NCBI GenBank assembly: GCA_000433735.1
Contig: HF998345.1
Location: 6,724-35,582, forward strand
Length of the DNA: 28,859 bases
Reading direction: 5' to 3'
Source: Clostridium sp. CAG:167
Lineage (GTDB): Bacteria > Bacillota > Clostridia > Lachnospirales > Lachnospiraceae
In this document: one piece after another, positions 15,350-23,093 of the stretch
Position numbering within the stretch: position 1 is the first letter of the stretch
Layout of the letters: each line of letters begins with the position of its first letter
Notes under the pieces: model-generated
Databases searched by the model: none
Told to the model about the DNA's origin: nothing
Seen by the model: only the letters and a program-made list of their open reading frames with translations
Program-made: the position numbers and the translations under genes

Positions 15350-16534
15350 TTATTCCGGTCTCACATCTACTACTTCTCTTGTTTCGACGGCTTCTTTTAC
15401 CATATCATCTATGATGTCTGCCAGTTTTGTCTCTGATTTTTCCATCTTTGCAATATCCGGTTTGGTGACAGGATGCTTTGCCACAAAAATAGTACAGCAG
15501 TCCTCAAACGGCTGGATGGATGTCTCAAATGTGTTGATCTTTTCCGCAATATCAATGATATCGTTTTTATCAAAAGCGATCAACGGACGGAATACAGGCA
15601 TATGGCACACGGCATCCGTTGCAGCCAGTCCCTGCATGGTCTGGCTTGCCACCTGGCCTACGCTCTCTCCGGTCACCAGAGATAAACAGTGTCTCTCTTC
15701 CGCGATGGTCTGGGCAATACGCATCATATAACGGCGCATAATAATGGTCAGTTCATCATGCGGGCACTTTTCATAAATAGCCAGCTGGATATCGGTAAAA
15801 TTAATGATATGAAGCTGAATTGGACCGGTGTACTCTGAAATGATCTGCGCCAGATCCACCACCTTCTGTTTGGCTCTCTCACTTGTATAAGGCGGTGCAT
15901 GGAAGTACACAGCCTCAATGCGGACCCCCCGCTTGGCCATCATGTATCCGGCTACCGGGCTGTCGATGCCACCTGAAAGAAGAAGCATAGAGCGGCCGGC
16001 TGTTCCTACCGGCATACCGCCCGGTCCCTTCACGCTTGTAACATATACATAGGCTCTGCCCCGGATCTCAATGTACACTTTTACCTGTGGATCATGCACA
16101 TCTACTGTAGCGTTTTCCATATGGTCTAAAATATAGCCGCCGGCATCCATACAGATCTGAGGGCTCTGCATTTCGTATTTTTTATCACTGCGCTTAGCAA
16201 ACACCTTGAAGGTAAAAGGTTTGTCCCCCAGGCGGTCCTTCATATGCTCTACCAATTTCTCACATACATTGTCAAAACTCTTATCCTCTACCAGCACAAC
16301 CGGGCAGATATGGGCAATTCCAAACACATGTGTAAGAGCCGTAATAACCTCTTCTTCGTCAAACTCACTTTTAGCCTCTACATAGATCCTGCCCTGCTCT
16401 TTTTCCACGACAAAATCGCCTTCACAGCGTTCCAGCCGCTCTTTTACCCTTCTTACCAGGGCATCTTCAAAAACATATCTGTTTTTTCCTTTAATACCGA
16501 TTTCGGCATATTTGATCAAAAATGCTTGTACCAT
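15350..16534 (-). CDS. thiI: tRNA 4-thiouridine synthase ThiI
   Basis: Adenylates and thiolates U8 of tRNA; in some bacteria it also feeds sulfur to thiamine synthesis. The 394 residues contain an N-terminal ferredoxin-like and THUMP region (about 1-165) and the PP-loop SGGIDS (187-192) of the ATP-pyrophosphatase domain, followed by YFHAPPYTSERA. There is no C-terminal rhodanese domain, as in B. subtilis ThiI, so sulfur must come straight from a partner cysteine desulfurase. That partner is the gene immediately upstream, 20 bp away. A CC pair in EDCCTIFVAKHP is the likely acceptor-side cysteine. Confidence 0.95.
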   Translation of the reverse strand: MVQAFLIKYAEIGIKGKNRYVFEDALVRRVKERLERCEGDFVVEKEQGRIYVEAKSEFDEEEVITALTHVFGIAHICPVVLVEDKSFDNVCEKLVEHMKDRLGDKPFTFKVFAKRSDKKYEMQSPQICMDAGGYILDHMENATVDVHDPQVKVYIEIRGRAYVYVTSVKGPGGMPVGTAGRSMLLLSGGIDSPVAGYMMAKRGVRIEAVYFHAPPYTSERAKQKVVDLAQIISEYTGPIQLHIINFTDIQLAIYEKCPHDELTIIMRRYMMRIAQTIAEERHCLSLVTGESVGQVASQTMQGLAATDAVCHMPVFRPLIAFDKNDIIDIAEKINTFETSIQPFEDCCTIFVAKHPVTKPDIAKMEKSETKLADIIDDMVKEAVETREVVDVRPE

Positions 16535-16554
16535 TTCTTTTTCCTTTCTATTTT

Positions 16555-17718
16555 CTATCGCCGTGTAAATTTTCTCAAAACCGGAAGCAATTTTTCAAGT
16601 TGTTCCAGCGTATAATCCAATTGTTCCTTTGTTGTAAACTCCGAAAAACTAAACCGCAGCGTGGAATCCAACAACTCTTTTGGCACTCCGATGGCCACCA
16701 GCGTGCCGCTGATTCCCGGGTGGTTGGAAGAACAGGCCGAACCGGAAGACACATAGATCTGTTTGTCTTCCAGGGCATGTAAGAGTACCTCACTGCGCAC
16801 CCCCTGAAAACTGGCACTGACTATATGGGGTGCTGTCTGCTCAAGTTCCTCTCCCTGTACGCCATTGACCGTTACCCCTTCCATGGCCTCCAGTTTCTTC
16901 ACAAAATAACGCTTTAACCCATACAGGTATTCTCTTCGCTCTGTCAAAGAAGCATCCATTTTTGCCGCCGCCAGTCCCAGTCCGGCGATACCAGGTACAT
17001 TTTCCGTTCCCGATCTCATTCCCTGCTGCTGACCGCCTCCGTGAATGTATGGATGGATCTTCGTTCCATCTTTCATATACAAAAAGCCGGTTCCCTTAGG
17101 ACCATGGATCTTGTGTCCACTGACACTCATAAGGTCGATCTGCCATTTTGCCGGTTGTATCTTCATCTTTCCATATGCCTGGATGGCATCTACATGAAAC
17201 ACAATCTGTGGATCAAAATCTTTTACCACTTTAGCAAGTTCCTGAACATCCAGAATGGATCCGATCTCATTATTTACCATCATGACTGACACCAGGATCG
17301 TATCCTCAGTCAGTGCCTCTTTCAATGTCTCTGCCCTTAAATGCCCCTGCTCATCTACCGGCAGGTATTCCACCTGAAATCCCATGCTCTCCAGATAAAT
17401 CAACGGTTCATGAACGGATGCATGTTCAAAGCAGGTAGTAAGAATGCGTCTGCCCCGGCGTTTATTTGCCAGTGCGGTACCGATCAATGCTGTATTGTTG
17501 CTTTCCGTTCCGCCGGAACTAAAGACTATGTTTTTCCGCTGGCACTTCAAAGTCTTTGCAATGCGGTCTGCCGCTTCTCTCACATACTTTTCTCCCTCTA
17601 CTCCTTTCATATGAAGGGAGGATGGATTGCCATAATCTTCCCGCATCACTTTCGCCACCAGTTCGCACACATCTTCATATGCCTGGGTGGTGGCTGCATT
17701 ATCCAAATAACATTCCAC
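16555..17718 (-). CDS. Cysteine desulfurase (NifS/IscS class), probable sulfur donor for ThiI
   Basis: A pyridoxal-phosphate enzyme that takes sulfur from cysteine and holds it as a persulfide. The 387 residues carry SGGTESNNTA and HASVHEP (cofactor contacts), HVDAIQAYGK, the Schiff-base lysine in SGHKIHGPKG, GGGQQQGMRSGTEN, and the catalytic cysteine in SSGSACSS. Its place just before thiI is the same as nifZ in B. subtilis, where NifZ serves ThiI only. The start is a GTG at 17718, with AAAGGA upstream inside rsmE; a nearby ATG at 17713 is out of frame. It could also serve iron-sulfur assembly; the neighbours favour tRNA thiolation. Confidence 0.93.
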   Translation of the reverse strand: MECYLDNAATTQAYEDVCELVAKVMREDYGNPSSLHMKGVEGEKYVREAADRIAKTLKCQRKNIVFSSGGTESNNTALIGTALANKRRGRRILTTCFEHASVHEPLIYLESMGFQVEYLPVDEQGHLRAETLKEALTEDTILVSVMMVNNEIGSILDVQELAKVVKDFDPQIVFHVDAIQAYGKMKIQPAKWQIDLMSVSGHKIHGPKGTGFLYMKDGTKIHPYIHGGGQQQGMRSGTENVPGIAGLGLAAAKMDASLTERREYLYGLKRYFVKKLEAMEGVTVNGVQGEELEQTAPHIVSASFQGVRSEVLLHALEDKQIYVSSGSACSSNHPGISGTLVAIGVPKELLDSTLRFSFSEFTTKEQLDYTLEQLEKLLPVLRKFTRR

Positions 17719-17723
17719 TTTCT

Positions 17724-18467
17724 TTATTCCTTTCCTTCTATCAAAAACATCAGCACAGACAAGGCTGTCATTCCTGCCGTCTCTGTTCGTAAGATCCTCT
17801 TTCCAAGGGAAACCGGGGCTGCCCCCGCTTCCATGGCCGCTTCCACTTCACTTCGTTCAAAGCCGCCTTCCGGCCCGATAAAGATGCCGATACTTCTGCC
17901 TCCTGCCGCTTTTTTCATCACTTCTACAGACTCTGCCATATTGTCACTTAACTCATAAGGGATCAGTACAGTATCCAGTTCCTCTGCATAGGAAAGCGCC
18001 TGGGAAAAGGACAACACAGTGTGTATCTCAGGAATTTTCCCTCTGCCGCTCTGCTTGGCCGCCGCCTCTGCAATGGTCTGCCAGCGGGCCAGTTTCTTTT
18101 CTTTCTTTTTATCATCCAGCCTTACCACACAGCGTCTGGATGAAACCGGCACGATCTCTGCGGCTCCCAGTTCTACCGCCTTTTGTATGATCCATTCCAT
18201 CTTGTCTTTTTTGGGAAGTGCCTGAAAAAGGACAATCTTCACCGGCAATTCCGTCACCGCCGGCACTTCTTCCAAAACATCCAGCCAGATACAGTCCTTT
18301 TCCAAAGTCCGGATCCGGCAGTGATAATCCATTCCCTTTCCGAAAGAAACCATCACTTCTTCTCCCGGGGGCATCCGCAGAACATTTTTTATATGATTTA
18401 CATCGTCTCCCGTAAGACAGATCTCGCGGTTACCTAAGTTTTCTTCCGGCGCAAAAAATCGATACAT
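17724..18467 (-). CDS. rsmE: 16S rRNA (uracil-1498-N3)-methyltransferase RsmE
   Basis: A SPOUT-class enzyme that methylates U1498 of 16S rRNA. The 247 residues begin MYRFFAPEEN, include an N-terminal PUA-like part, and end with the trefoil-knot SAM site: FIGPEGGFERSEVEAA and SLGKRILRTETAG. The ATG at 18467 has AAGGAG eight bases upstream. The open frame runs 12 codons further up, into a hairpin, and those codons are not RsmE-like. It leads a three-gene set with the desulfurase (5 bp gap) and thiI. No promoter is evident directly upstream, so read-through of the preceding hairpin is possible. Confidence 0.95.
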   Translation of the reverse strand: MYRFFAPEENLGNREICLTGDDVNHIKNVLRMPPGEEVMVSFGKGMDYHCRIRTLEKDCIWLDVLEEVPAVTELPVKIVLFQALPKKDKMEWIIQKAVELGAAEIVPVSSRRCVVRLDDKKKEKKLARWQTIAEAAAKQSGRGKIPEIHTVLSFSQALSYAEELDTVLIPYELSDNMAESVEVMKKAAGGRSIGIFIGPEGGFERSEVEAAMEAGAAPVSLGKRILRTETAGMTALSVLMFLIEGKE

Positions 18468-18494
18468 GCTTCTTCTCCTTCTGACACACCACAA

Positions 18495-18522
18495 GCGGCA
18501 CAAACAAAACTGTCTGTGCCGC
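18495..18522 (-). terminator. Hairpin between the FliD-like gene and rsmE, weak terminator
   Basis: GCGGCACA (18495-18502) and TGTGCCGC (18515-18522) form a perfect eight-base stem with a 12-base loop, 24 bp after the FliD-like stop codon. On the minus strand only TTGTGGTGTGT follows, so the U-tract is poor and termination may be partial, passing transcripts into rsmE. Confidence 0.5.
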
Positions 18523-18545
18523 CTGTCATTTATTCTGCTCTTATT

Positions 18546-19223
18546 TTACTTCAGATATCCGGTAATTCCATACAAAGTCTGTCCGGAATTCAAGGCAATC
18601 TGATTGGCTGCCTGCGTCTTCAATGAAGAGGCCTGGATCTGAATCCGGTCACTGTAGGAAGAACTGCTGCCAAATAAAGCTTTCAGATCTGCACTGTCTG
18701 CCTTCTTTAATTTCTCTTCATCGACGGACAATGTATTGTCGTCTCCTACGGTAATTCCTACTTTATTCAGTAAAGCCTCTGAAGTGGCAGTCTGGTTCTT
18801 CATCCATACCGCCGTCTGCAAGATACTGTAAGAGTTCATGTTCTTTGTACTGCTGATGGTACTGTTGTAACCGGAAACAAAGTCCTTTACTTTCTTAACT
18901 GTATCATCACTTACCTCTTTATCAAAGTCCACATTCTTCAACACCGAAGCCGCCTCAGACAACTTGCCTGAAGAACTCTTCAGACTGGAAAGCGCTGTTC
19001 CTGTGTCTTCCTTGCCTGACTCCGTCTTGGTATTATTCTTGTCTGCCGTGGACTGTTTGGCATAATATGCTTTCAGTGCTTTCTTATAAGCACCACTCTG
19101 AATCATTCTCAGATCTCCCAGTGATGAGCTGAGGGAACTGGTACTGCCTGTCTGACTGTTTCCAAGCATCGTATCAAAAAAACTGCTGCCTAAACCGCCA
19201 ATGCCATAAAAATATCCGCTCAT
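18546..19223 (-). CDS. Orphan protein resembling the FliD C-terminal region
   Basis: A 225-residue protein with a Gly/Ser-rich N terminus (about 7-36), a Lys- and Ser-rich middle (45-85), and a C-terminal part (about 108-200) reminiscent of the flagellar filament cap protein FliD. That part has a 'V..FV.GYNS.I..T' helix, then 'LLNKVGITVGDDNTLSVDE..L', then LKALFGSSSSYSDRI. No signal peptide or membrane helix is seen; FliD also lacks one because it leaves through the flagellar export apparatus. No other flagellar gene is in the window. I start at the ATG at 19223, seven bases after GGAGG; the frame also has TTG and ATG codons upstream that overlap the binding site. The function is unknown. Confidence is high for a real gene, moderate for the similarity. 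Confidence 0.75.
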   Translation of the reverse strand: MSGYFYGIGGLGSSFFDTMLGNSQTGSTSSLSSSLGDLRMIQSGAYKKALKAYYAKQSTADKNNTKTESGKEDTGTALSSLKSSSGKLSEAASVLKNVDFDKEVSDDTVKKVKDFVSGYNSTISSTKNMNSYSILQTAVWMKNQTATSEALLNKVGITVGDDNTLSVDEEKLKKADSADLKALFGSSSSYSDRIQIQASSLKTQAANQIALNSGQTLYGITGYLK

Positions 19224-19274
19224 GTGCATCCCTCCATCTGACAATATCCATGTGTATACATCATTCTTGCCTCA

Positions 19275-19303
19275 AGTATATCATATTTTTATCAGGATTG
19301 CAA
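19275..19303 (-). promoter_or_regulatory. Promoter of the FliD-like gene
   Basis: On the minus strand TTGCAA (19303-19298) is followed after exactly 17 bases by TATACT (19280-19275). The -35 box lies in the last codons of murE. It gives the FliD-like gene its own start, about 45 nt before its ATG. Confidence 0.65.
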
Positions 19304-20761
19304 GGAGGCAAGTGCCTCTGCCACCGCTTCTCTCTCGCTGTAAGGATATTTTACCCCATTGATCTCCTGATATTCTTCGTGGCCTTTTCCAAGCAGGATG
19401 ATCATGTCACCATCCACTGCCTGGGATACAGCATACTTAACTGCCTCTTTCCGGTCCGGGATCACCACATACTCCCCCTTTGTCTTGGCAAGACCTACTT
19501 TGATATCTTCCACTATGTCCATAATATCTTCGGTTCTTGGGTTATCGCTGGTAACAACTGCCAGTTCTGCCAGATTGCCTACTGCCTCTCCCATTTCGTA
19601 GCGGCGCAGTTTACTTCGGTTTCCGCCACATCCGAAAATAGCAATAATGCGGTTTGGATTGTAGCCTCTCAATGTCTTTAACACGCTCTCCGTGCTGACT
19701 CCGTTATGAGCAAAGTCAATGAGAATGGAAAATCCTCTTCCTGTCGGTACATTTTCCACCCGGCCGCGGACCTGCACATGCTCCAGCGCATGCAGGATCA
19801 CTTCCTGAGGCATTCCGAGAAGGGCACCTACGGTGGCTGCACACATACCGTTATAAATATTAAATCGTCCCGGCAGTCCTACAATGACATCTCCTTCGAT
19901 CAGTCCTTTGGCATGAAATTTCATGGACAGCACGCCATCCTGGTTCACATGCTCGATCCGGTCCGCGCAAAGATCCGCCTCGCCGGTTCCATAAGTTTTG
20001 ATCTCACAGGTGGCATTTTTTGCCAGTTCTTTCCACTTCGGATCGTCCTTATTAAAAATACCTACCTTGCACATACGGAATAAAAGGCTCTTGCAGTACA
20101 GATACTCTGCAAAGTCCTTGTGTTCATTGGGACCAATGTGGTCCGGTGAAATATTGGTAAAGATGCCATAATCAAAGAACATACCTGCTACCCGGTCCAT
20201 TTTCAGTCCCTGAGAGCTTACTTCCATCACCATATAATCACAGCCGGCTTCTACCATCTGGTGAAAATAACGCTGCAAATCATAAGATTCCGGAGTGGTG
20301 TGTTCCGTAGGAGTTACCTTTCCCTTAATGGCTACACCTATAGTTCCTACAATACCGCAGGTTTTTCCTGATTTTTCAATAATATCCCGAATCATGTATG
20401 TGGTGGTGGACTTTCCTTTTGTTCCGGTAATTCCAATAGAGATCATCTTTGTGGCCGGATAGTCAAAATAAGCCGCTGACAGATAACTTAACGCCGCTCT
20501 GGCATTTTTCACCTTCACAACCGTCACCTGATCGTCCTCAACTTTTACATCCCGCTCCATCACAATAACAGAGGCACCTTTTTTCAGTACATCCGGGATA
20601 AATTTATGTCCATCCACAACGGTTCCGGCTATAGCCACAAACAACATTCCTTCTGTGATCTTTCTGGAATCATAGGCTAAGTCTGTCACTTCTGTGTCCA
20701 GACTTCCCTGTACCAGTTCATACTCCATTTTTTCCAGTAATTGTCCCAATTTTTTGCTCAT
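19292..20761 (-). CDS. murE: MurE-type UDP-MurNAc-tripeptide ligase (divergent)
   Basis: Mur ligases add amino acids to UDP-MurNAc in the cytoplasm; MurE adds the third residue. The 489 residues show the MurE N-terminal domain with DSRKITEGMLFVA, P-loop GTKGKST (113-119), VGTIGV, HTTPE, and Lys224 in YCKSLLF, the usual carbamylated position. SDNPRTED holds the DNPR motif (406-409) that marks meso-diaminopimelate enzymes. Two conserved stretches differ from textbook MurE: DHIGPNEH replaces DHLDYHG, and IDFAHNGVSTES replaces VDYAHTPDSLEN. It is not in a division/cell-wall cluster but third behind citrate synthase and a HAD phosphatase. It may be a second MurE with another substrate rather than the housekeeping enzyme. 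Confidence 0.88.
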   Translation of the reverse strand: MSKKLGQLLEKMEYELVQGSLDTEVTDLAYDSRKITEGMLFVAIAGTVVDGHKFIPDVLKKGASVIVMERDVKVEDDQVTVVKVKNARAALSYLSAAYFDYPATKMISIGITGTKGKSTTTYMIRDIIEKSGKTCGIVGTIGVAIKGKVTPTEHTTPESYDLQRYFHQMVEAGCDYMVMEVSSQGLKMDRVAGMFFDYGIFTNISPDHIGPNEHKDFAEYLYCKSLLFRMCKVGIFNKDDPKWKELAKNATCEIKTYGTGEADLCADRIEHVNQDGVLSMKFHAKGLIEGDVIVGLPGRFNIYNGMCAATVGALLGMPQEVILHALEHVQVRGRVENVPTGRGFSILIDFAHNGVSTESVLKTLRGYNPNRIIAIFGCGGNRSKLRRYEMGEAVGNLAELAVVTSDNPRTEDIMDIVEDIKVGLAKTKGEYVVIPDRKEAVKYAVSQAVDGDMIILLGKGHEEYQEINGVKYPYSEREAVAEALASLQS

Positions 20762-20786
20762 GGAAATCCTCCTTTGGGTCTTGCCC

Positions 20787-21584
20787 TCATTCTATCATAT
20801 TATACTTATAAAGTGCTTTCTCAATACCATCTTCCTTAACAGATGCTGTTACATAGTCCACCCGGTCAAACAGCACCGGGTCACTATTGCCCATGGCCAC
20901 ACTGACAGCCGTATAATCTAACATAGGCAGGTCATTTGTACTGTCACCAAATCCCATGGTATGTCTCTGTTCTACTCCGGTCTCCCGGCACATTCTCTCT
21001 ATGCCGGTAGCTTTGGAATATCCCTTGGGAACCACTTCATAAAAGTCGGATGCCCGCCGTATAAAATCAAACTGCTTTTCATACTTTGATTTAAAACCAT
21101 CGATATCACTATGCTCATTGAACCACAGGGTAAACTTATCAAAAGCCAGCGTTTCCTCCTGCTGCCATTTTTTCTGACAATCCGGTCCAAAAAAAACACC
21201 ATTATCGTGGTAAAACTTTTTGACCCAGGGCAGAAACGGCTCATCCTGAAAATAACAGTATCTATCCCCTTCCAGCACTCCGTCCAGCCGGCACCGCAGC
21301 ATATCTTCTGCGATCTCTCTCTGAAGTTTCTGAGGCAGCGTGGCATGCATTTTCTTCTGTCCCTCATAGTAGATCGCTGTTCCGCAGCCTGCTACCATGC
21401 CGTCAAAACCAATCTCTGCCACCTGCTTTGGTATAAATACTCTGCACCGGCCGGTGCACAAAAAAATCTTGTGTCCGGCAGCCTGCGCTTTTTTCAAAGC
21501 TTTTATGGTACTGTCCGGAACCTGGTTTGTATCGTTGTCCAGCAAAGTGCCATCTATGTCAAAAAATAACAGCCAGGGTTCCAT
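20787..21584 (-). CDS. HAD superfamily hydrolase, Cof type (subclass IIB)
   Basis: A cytoplasmic phosphatase of 265 residues. Motif I is FDIDGTLLD with nucleophile Asp9 and acid Asp11, motif II follows in FLCTGR, and motif III/IV is GFGDSTNDLPML near residue 215. The alpha/beta cap between about 80 and 190 places it in subclass IIB, whose members hydrolyse sugar phosphates, nucleotides or cofactors; the substrate cannot be told here. The ATG comes two bases after the citrate synthase stop, and its ribosome binding site AGGAGA lies in the last codons of that gene, so translation is coupled. Confidence 0.9.
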   Translation of the reverse strand: MEPWLLFFDIDGTLLDNDTNQVPDSTIKALKKAQAAGHKIFLCTGRCRVFIPKQVAEIGFDGMVAGCGTAIYYEGQKKMHATLPQKLQREIAEDMLRCRLDGVLEGDRYCYFQDEPFLPWVKKFYHDNGVFFGPDCQKKWQQEETLAFDKFTLWFNEHSDIDGFKSKYEKQFDFIRRASDFYEVVPKGYSKATGIERMCRETGVEQRHTMGFGDSTNDLPMLDYTAVSVAMGNSDPVLFDRVDYVTASVKEDGIEKALYKYNMIE

Positions 21585-21586
21585 TT

Positions 21587-22960
21587 TTATCTGTCTCCTA
21601 TCTCCACAAAATCCCGGTGCTTACCTACATACTTGTAAGCCGGACGGATGATCTTTCCTTTGTTTACCAGTTCTTCCAGGCGGTGTGCACTCCAGCCGGA
21701 TATTCTGGCCACTGCAAAGATCGGTGTAAAAAGTTCTCTTGGGATTCCAAGCATTGTATACACAAAACCACTGTAAAAATCCACATTCGCACACACGGGT
21801 TTCAAACGGCGGTGGTGCTGCATGATCAGTTTTTTTGAAAGTTCCTCCACTGTCTCATACAAGGCGAATTCTTCCTGTCGTCCCTTTTCTTCTGCCAGTT
21901 TTCGTGCATATTTCTTCAGGATCACACCTCTTGGATCTGACTCTGTATATACGGCATGGCCCATTCCATAGATCAGCCCCGCGTTGTCAAAGGCTTCTTT
22001 GCGCAGTATCTTCAGCAGATACTCCTGAATCTCTTCTTTATTATTCCAGTCCTTGCAATGTTCCTTCAGATCATCAAACATCTGCAGCACCTTCAGATTG
22101 GCACCGCCGTGTCTTGGTCCTTTCAAAGACGCAATCGCTGCTGATGTAGCCGAGTAAGTATCCGTTCCCGATGAGGTAACCACATGATTTGTAAAGGTAG
22201 AGTTGTTACCACCACCATGCTCTGCATGAAGGATCAGTGCCACATCCAGTACTTTGGCCTCCAGCGGCGAAAACTCTCCGTTCTGACGGATCATCTGCAA
22301 AATATTCTCTGCAATGGACATAGACGGATCCGGTGTGCGGATATACAAGTTATCATCAAATTTAAAATGACGGTACGAATGATACGCATACACAGCGATC
22401 ATAGGCAGTTTGCCAATGAGCTGCAGAGACTGACGCAGTACATTTGACACCTCTATGTTGTCCGGATTATCATCATATGAATACAGTGTCAGCACACTTT
22501 TCTGCAAAGCATTCATAATATTGGCACTGGGTGCTTTCATAATGACATCCCGGACGAACTGTCCGGACAGTTCCTGTAAGCTTGTAAGGATTTCTTCAAA
22601 ATCTAAAAGCTGCTGTTTGTTCGGCAGCTGTCCAAATAACAGCAGATAGGTAGTCTCTTCAAATCCAAACCGGCGGTCTGAAATACTATCTACCAGATCC
22701 ATTACATTATATCCCTGATAATACAATTCACCATCGCAGGGAATCTTCTTTCCCTCTGCCAATTCATAACCAATGACATCCGAAATCTCTGTCAATCCTG
22801 TCAATACCCCTTTACCGCTGGCATCACGAAGCCCTCTTTTTACATCATATTCTGTGTACAGATTCTGATCGATGGCACCCGATACCATACAATAATTTAC
22901 AAGGTCATTAAACTTTGCATCTAATTCGTCTTCTAATTCCATCATGGATCGATTGTCCAT
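21587..22960 (-). CDS. gltA: Citrate synthase
   Basis: Condenses acetyl-CoA with oxaloacetate to citrate, here probably for the oxidative branch leading to 2-oxoglutarate and glutamate in an anaerobe. The 457 residues are longer at the N terminus than the 370-residue Bacillus type. Catalytic His residues appear in ILHAEHGGGNNST and in GMGHAVYTESDPRG, and the Asp in NVDFYSGFVYTMLGI. LKGPRHGGAN is also typical. It could act as a 2-methylcitrate synthase, but no prp genes are near. It leads the operon with HAD and murE. Its promoter lies beyond a terminator-like hairpin in the leader. AAAGGGG precedes the ATG. Confidence 0.94.
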   Translation of the reverse strand: MDNRSMMELEDELDAKFNDLVNYCMVSGAIDQNLYTEYDVKRGLRDASGKGVLTGLTEISDVIGYELAEGKKIPCDGELYYQGYNVMDLVDSISDRRFGFEETTYLLLFGQLPNKQQLLDFEEILTSLQELSGQFVRDVIMKAPSANIMNALQKSVLTLYSYDDNPDNIEVSNVLRQSLQLIGKLPMIAVYAYHSYRHFKFDDNLYIRTPDPSMSIAENILQMIRQNGEFSPLEAKVLDVALILHAEHGGGNNSTFTNHVVTSSGTDTYSATSAAIASLKGPRHGGANLKVLQMFDDLKEHCKDWNNKEEIQEYLLKILRKEAFDNAGLIYGMGHAVYTESDPRGVILKKYARKLAEEKGRQEEFALYETVEELSKKLIMQHHRRLKPVCANVDFYSGFVYTMLGIPRELFTPIFAVARISGWSAHRLEELVNKGKIIRPAYKYVGKHRDFVEIGDR

Positions 22961-22998
22961 AGTTTTTCCCCTTTCTTTTTCTGTTTTTTCTCTTTTGT

Positions 22999-23025
22999 AA
23001 AAAGGGGCACAAAGTATCGTGCCCC
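22999..23025 (-). terminator. Terminator-like hairpin in the citrate synthase leader
   Basis: On the minus strand GGGGCAC and GTGCCCC (23025-23019 and 23010-23004) form a perfect seven-base GC-rich stem with an eight-base loop, followed by TTTTT. It lies after the zinc ATPase gene and can end that transcript. It also lies downstream of the citrate synthase promoter, so it must be passed by, or attenuate, that transcript. Confidence 0.75.
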
Positions 23026-23044
23026 CTTGCTTTTTTCATATGAA

Positions 23045-23074
23045 ATTATACACTGTCAGCCGTTTGCGTGTCAA
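23045..23074 (-). promoter_or_regulatory. Promoter of the citrate synthase operon
   Basis: A perfect TTGACA (23074-23069, minus strand) is followed after 18 bases by a perfect TATAAT (23050-23045). Transcription would start near 23038, upstream of the hairpin at 23025-23004, giving a leader of about 78 nt before the gltA ATG. Confidence 0.8.
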
Positions 23075-23093
23075 TCACTGGCGGGCATTTATT

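Noticed and set aside
17341..17958. Plus-strand open frame of 205 codons
   Set aside because: Antisense to the cysteine desulfurase and rsmE, both clearly real.
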